Part shown: positions 14,738 through 15,662 of the stretch, in pieces | How positions within the stretch are numbered: the stretch's first letter is position 1 | Layout: the number at the start of each line of letters is the position of its first letter | Source: Desulfobacterales bacterium | Lineage (GTDB): Bacteria > Desulfobacterota > Desulfobacteria > Desulfobacterales > UBA2174_A | Length of the DNA: 15,662 bases | Reading direction: 5' to 3' | NCBI GenBank assembly: GCA_025454075.1 | Contig: JALOPD010000134.1 | Location: forward strand, 1-15,662 | Notes under the pieces: model-generated | What the model was told of the DNA's origin: nothing | Database searches by the model: none | The model's input: the letters and a program-made list of their open reading frames with translations, nothing else | Made by a program: the position numbers and the translations under genes

Positions 14738-14831
14738 ATTAAGGCGTCGGCCGGTTGAAGATGCGAAAGGCGGTCGTCAAACCAGGGAATTCTGTGGACT
14801 AAAAAAAGGTTTTTGAGTATACACTAAAATA

Positions 14832-15662
14832 ATGAATGAGCCTCAATCAAGCCCCAATTTTCCCGTTCTGACAACCACAGTCCGTACTTTACCTGCGCAC
14901 TTCGGCTCCACCTTCGTTGCTTTTAAGTCGATTCTCAGTATGAGCCTCATTGCGATTATATTTTTTGCCTTCCTGTCGACGGGATGCCAGCCCCCTGGTG
15001 ACAGCTACGCCCCAAAGACGACGGACCCGGGGGTGGCGCCCGGCGAGGTCCTACTGGGGTCGTCCCTGGCGCTGAAAGGCCATGCAAGCTTTCTGGGGAC
15101 GCAGACCTTGCGCGGGGCCATGAGTTTCCTCAACCACGTCAACGAACAGGGAGGTGTTCACGGCCGCATCATCAAAGTTGTCGCTTATGACGACAGCTAC
15201 GATCCTCCCATGTGCCTGGCCAACACCCAGAAGCTCATCATCGAAGACCGGGTTTTTGCCCTGTTTTGCTACGTGGGGACCCCCACGACGGTGAAGGTCC
15301 TGCCCCTCATCGAAGAAGCCCGGATCCCGCTCCTGGGCATGTTCACCGGCGCCAACGCGCTGCGCGAGCCGTTCAGCCGCTTCCTGGTCAACGTGCGGGC
15401 CTCCTATTATCAGGAGACCGGTGCAGCCGTCCGGCATCTGGTCGACGACCTGGGATTGAAAAAGATTGCCGTTTTCTACCAGTACGACGCCTACGGTTTT
15501 GACGGCCTGACAGGGACGGAGCTGGCCCTCAAGCGGTTCAACCTGGCGCCGGTCGCCGGGGGTTCCTACAACCGCGGTACGCTGGATGTGCAGGAAGGCC
15601 TGAACAAGATCATCTCCTCCGGGGCCGAGGCCGTGGTGATGATCGGCACCTACGACCCGTGC
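14832..15662 (+). CDS. ABC transporter substrate-binding lipoprotein-like protein (3' end outside window)
   Basis: At least 277 residues, open to the window edge. A hydrophobic stretch MSLIAIIFFAFLSTGC (Met at 14940, Cys at 14985) looks like a lipoprotein signal, though Ser rather than Leu precedes Thr-Gly-Cys by three. After it the protein matches the periplasmic-binding fold of branched-chain amino-acid/amide transporters (PF13458): VLLGSSLALKGHASFLGTQT, GAMSFLNHVNEQGGVHGR, YDDSYDPPMCLANTQKLI, VFALFCYVGTPTT and KKIAVFYQYDAYGFDG. The start is uncertain: ATG 14832 (an in-frame 36-codon extension) or ATG 14940; neither has a clear ribosome-binding site. It is divergent from the zinc-ribbon operon. 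The ligand cannot be told; some relatives are sensor-associated rather than transporters. Confidence 0.88.
   Translation, partial: MNEPQSSPNFPVLTTTVRTLPAHFGSTFVAFKSILSMSLIAIIFFAFLSTGCQPPGDSYAPKTTDPGVAPGEVLLGSSLALKGHASFLGTQTLRGAMSFLNHVNEQGGVHGRIIKVVAYDDSYDPPMCLANTQKLIIEDRVFALFCYVGTPTTVKVLPLIEEARIPLLGMFTGANALREPFSRFLVNVRASYYQETGAAVRHLVDDLGLKKIAVFYQYDAYGFDGLTGTELALKRFNLAPVAGGSYNRGTLDVQEGLNKIISSGAEAVVMIGTYDPC

Overview
The window is GC-rich, densely packed bacterial chromosome. The gene order rplU-rpmA-obgE-proB-proA-nadD-rsfS, the exported L,D-transpeptidase and DUF882 proteins, and a likely selenoprotein point to a sulfate-reducer-type deltaproteobacterium (Desulfobacterota, perhaps Desulfobacterales). 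That placement is inferred from gene content; there is no rRNA in the window to confirm it.

Left part (1-5650), accessory: the end of an unidentified gene; an unknown 144-aa protein; the branched-chain amino-acid exporter pair azlC/azlD; a truncated reverse-strand remnant that resembles the start of a nucleotidyltransferase-like protein; a small exported His/Tyr-rich protein; a strong hairpin; a reverse-strand pair (a 50-aa DnaJ-type zinc-finger protein and a COG2159 amidohydrolase) behind its own promoter; then an ArsR/SmtB-type metal sensor followed by a Cu/Zn-efflux-type permease. The permease reading frame is interrupted by one in-frame TGA exactly where the family's CSCG motif has its first cysteine. 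The frame continues intact for another 330 codons, and a hairpin lies at the distance expected of a bacterial SECIS element. I read it as a 396-residue selenoprotein, the most interesting object here. A textbook terminator closes this region.

Middle part (5654-11549), housekeeping: a sigma70-like promoter drives rplU, rpmA, obgE, proB, proA, nadD, rsfS and a 182-aa HsdR-N-like protein. Most junctions are 4-bp or slightly larger start/stop overlaps, so this is probably one long transcription unit linking ribosome assembly, proline synthesis and NAD synthesis. The exception is a 124-bp imperfect palindrome, apparently a MITE/REP-like element, inserted between rplU and rpmA.

Right part (11546-15662), envelope: a Tat-exported DUF882 (M15-like) protein with its own probable promoter; convergent to it, a two-gene reverse operon encoding a zinc-ribbon/HEAT-like protein and a large YcbB-type L,D-transpeptidase; and, divergent from that operon, the first part of a lipoprotein-like ABC transporter substrate-binding protein that runs off the end.

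No tRNA, rRNA, CRISPR array, transposase, integrase or riboswitch was seen. No stretch over 300 bases lacks a gene.
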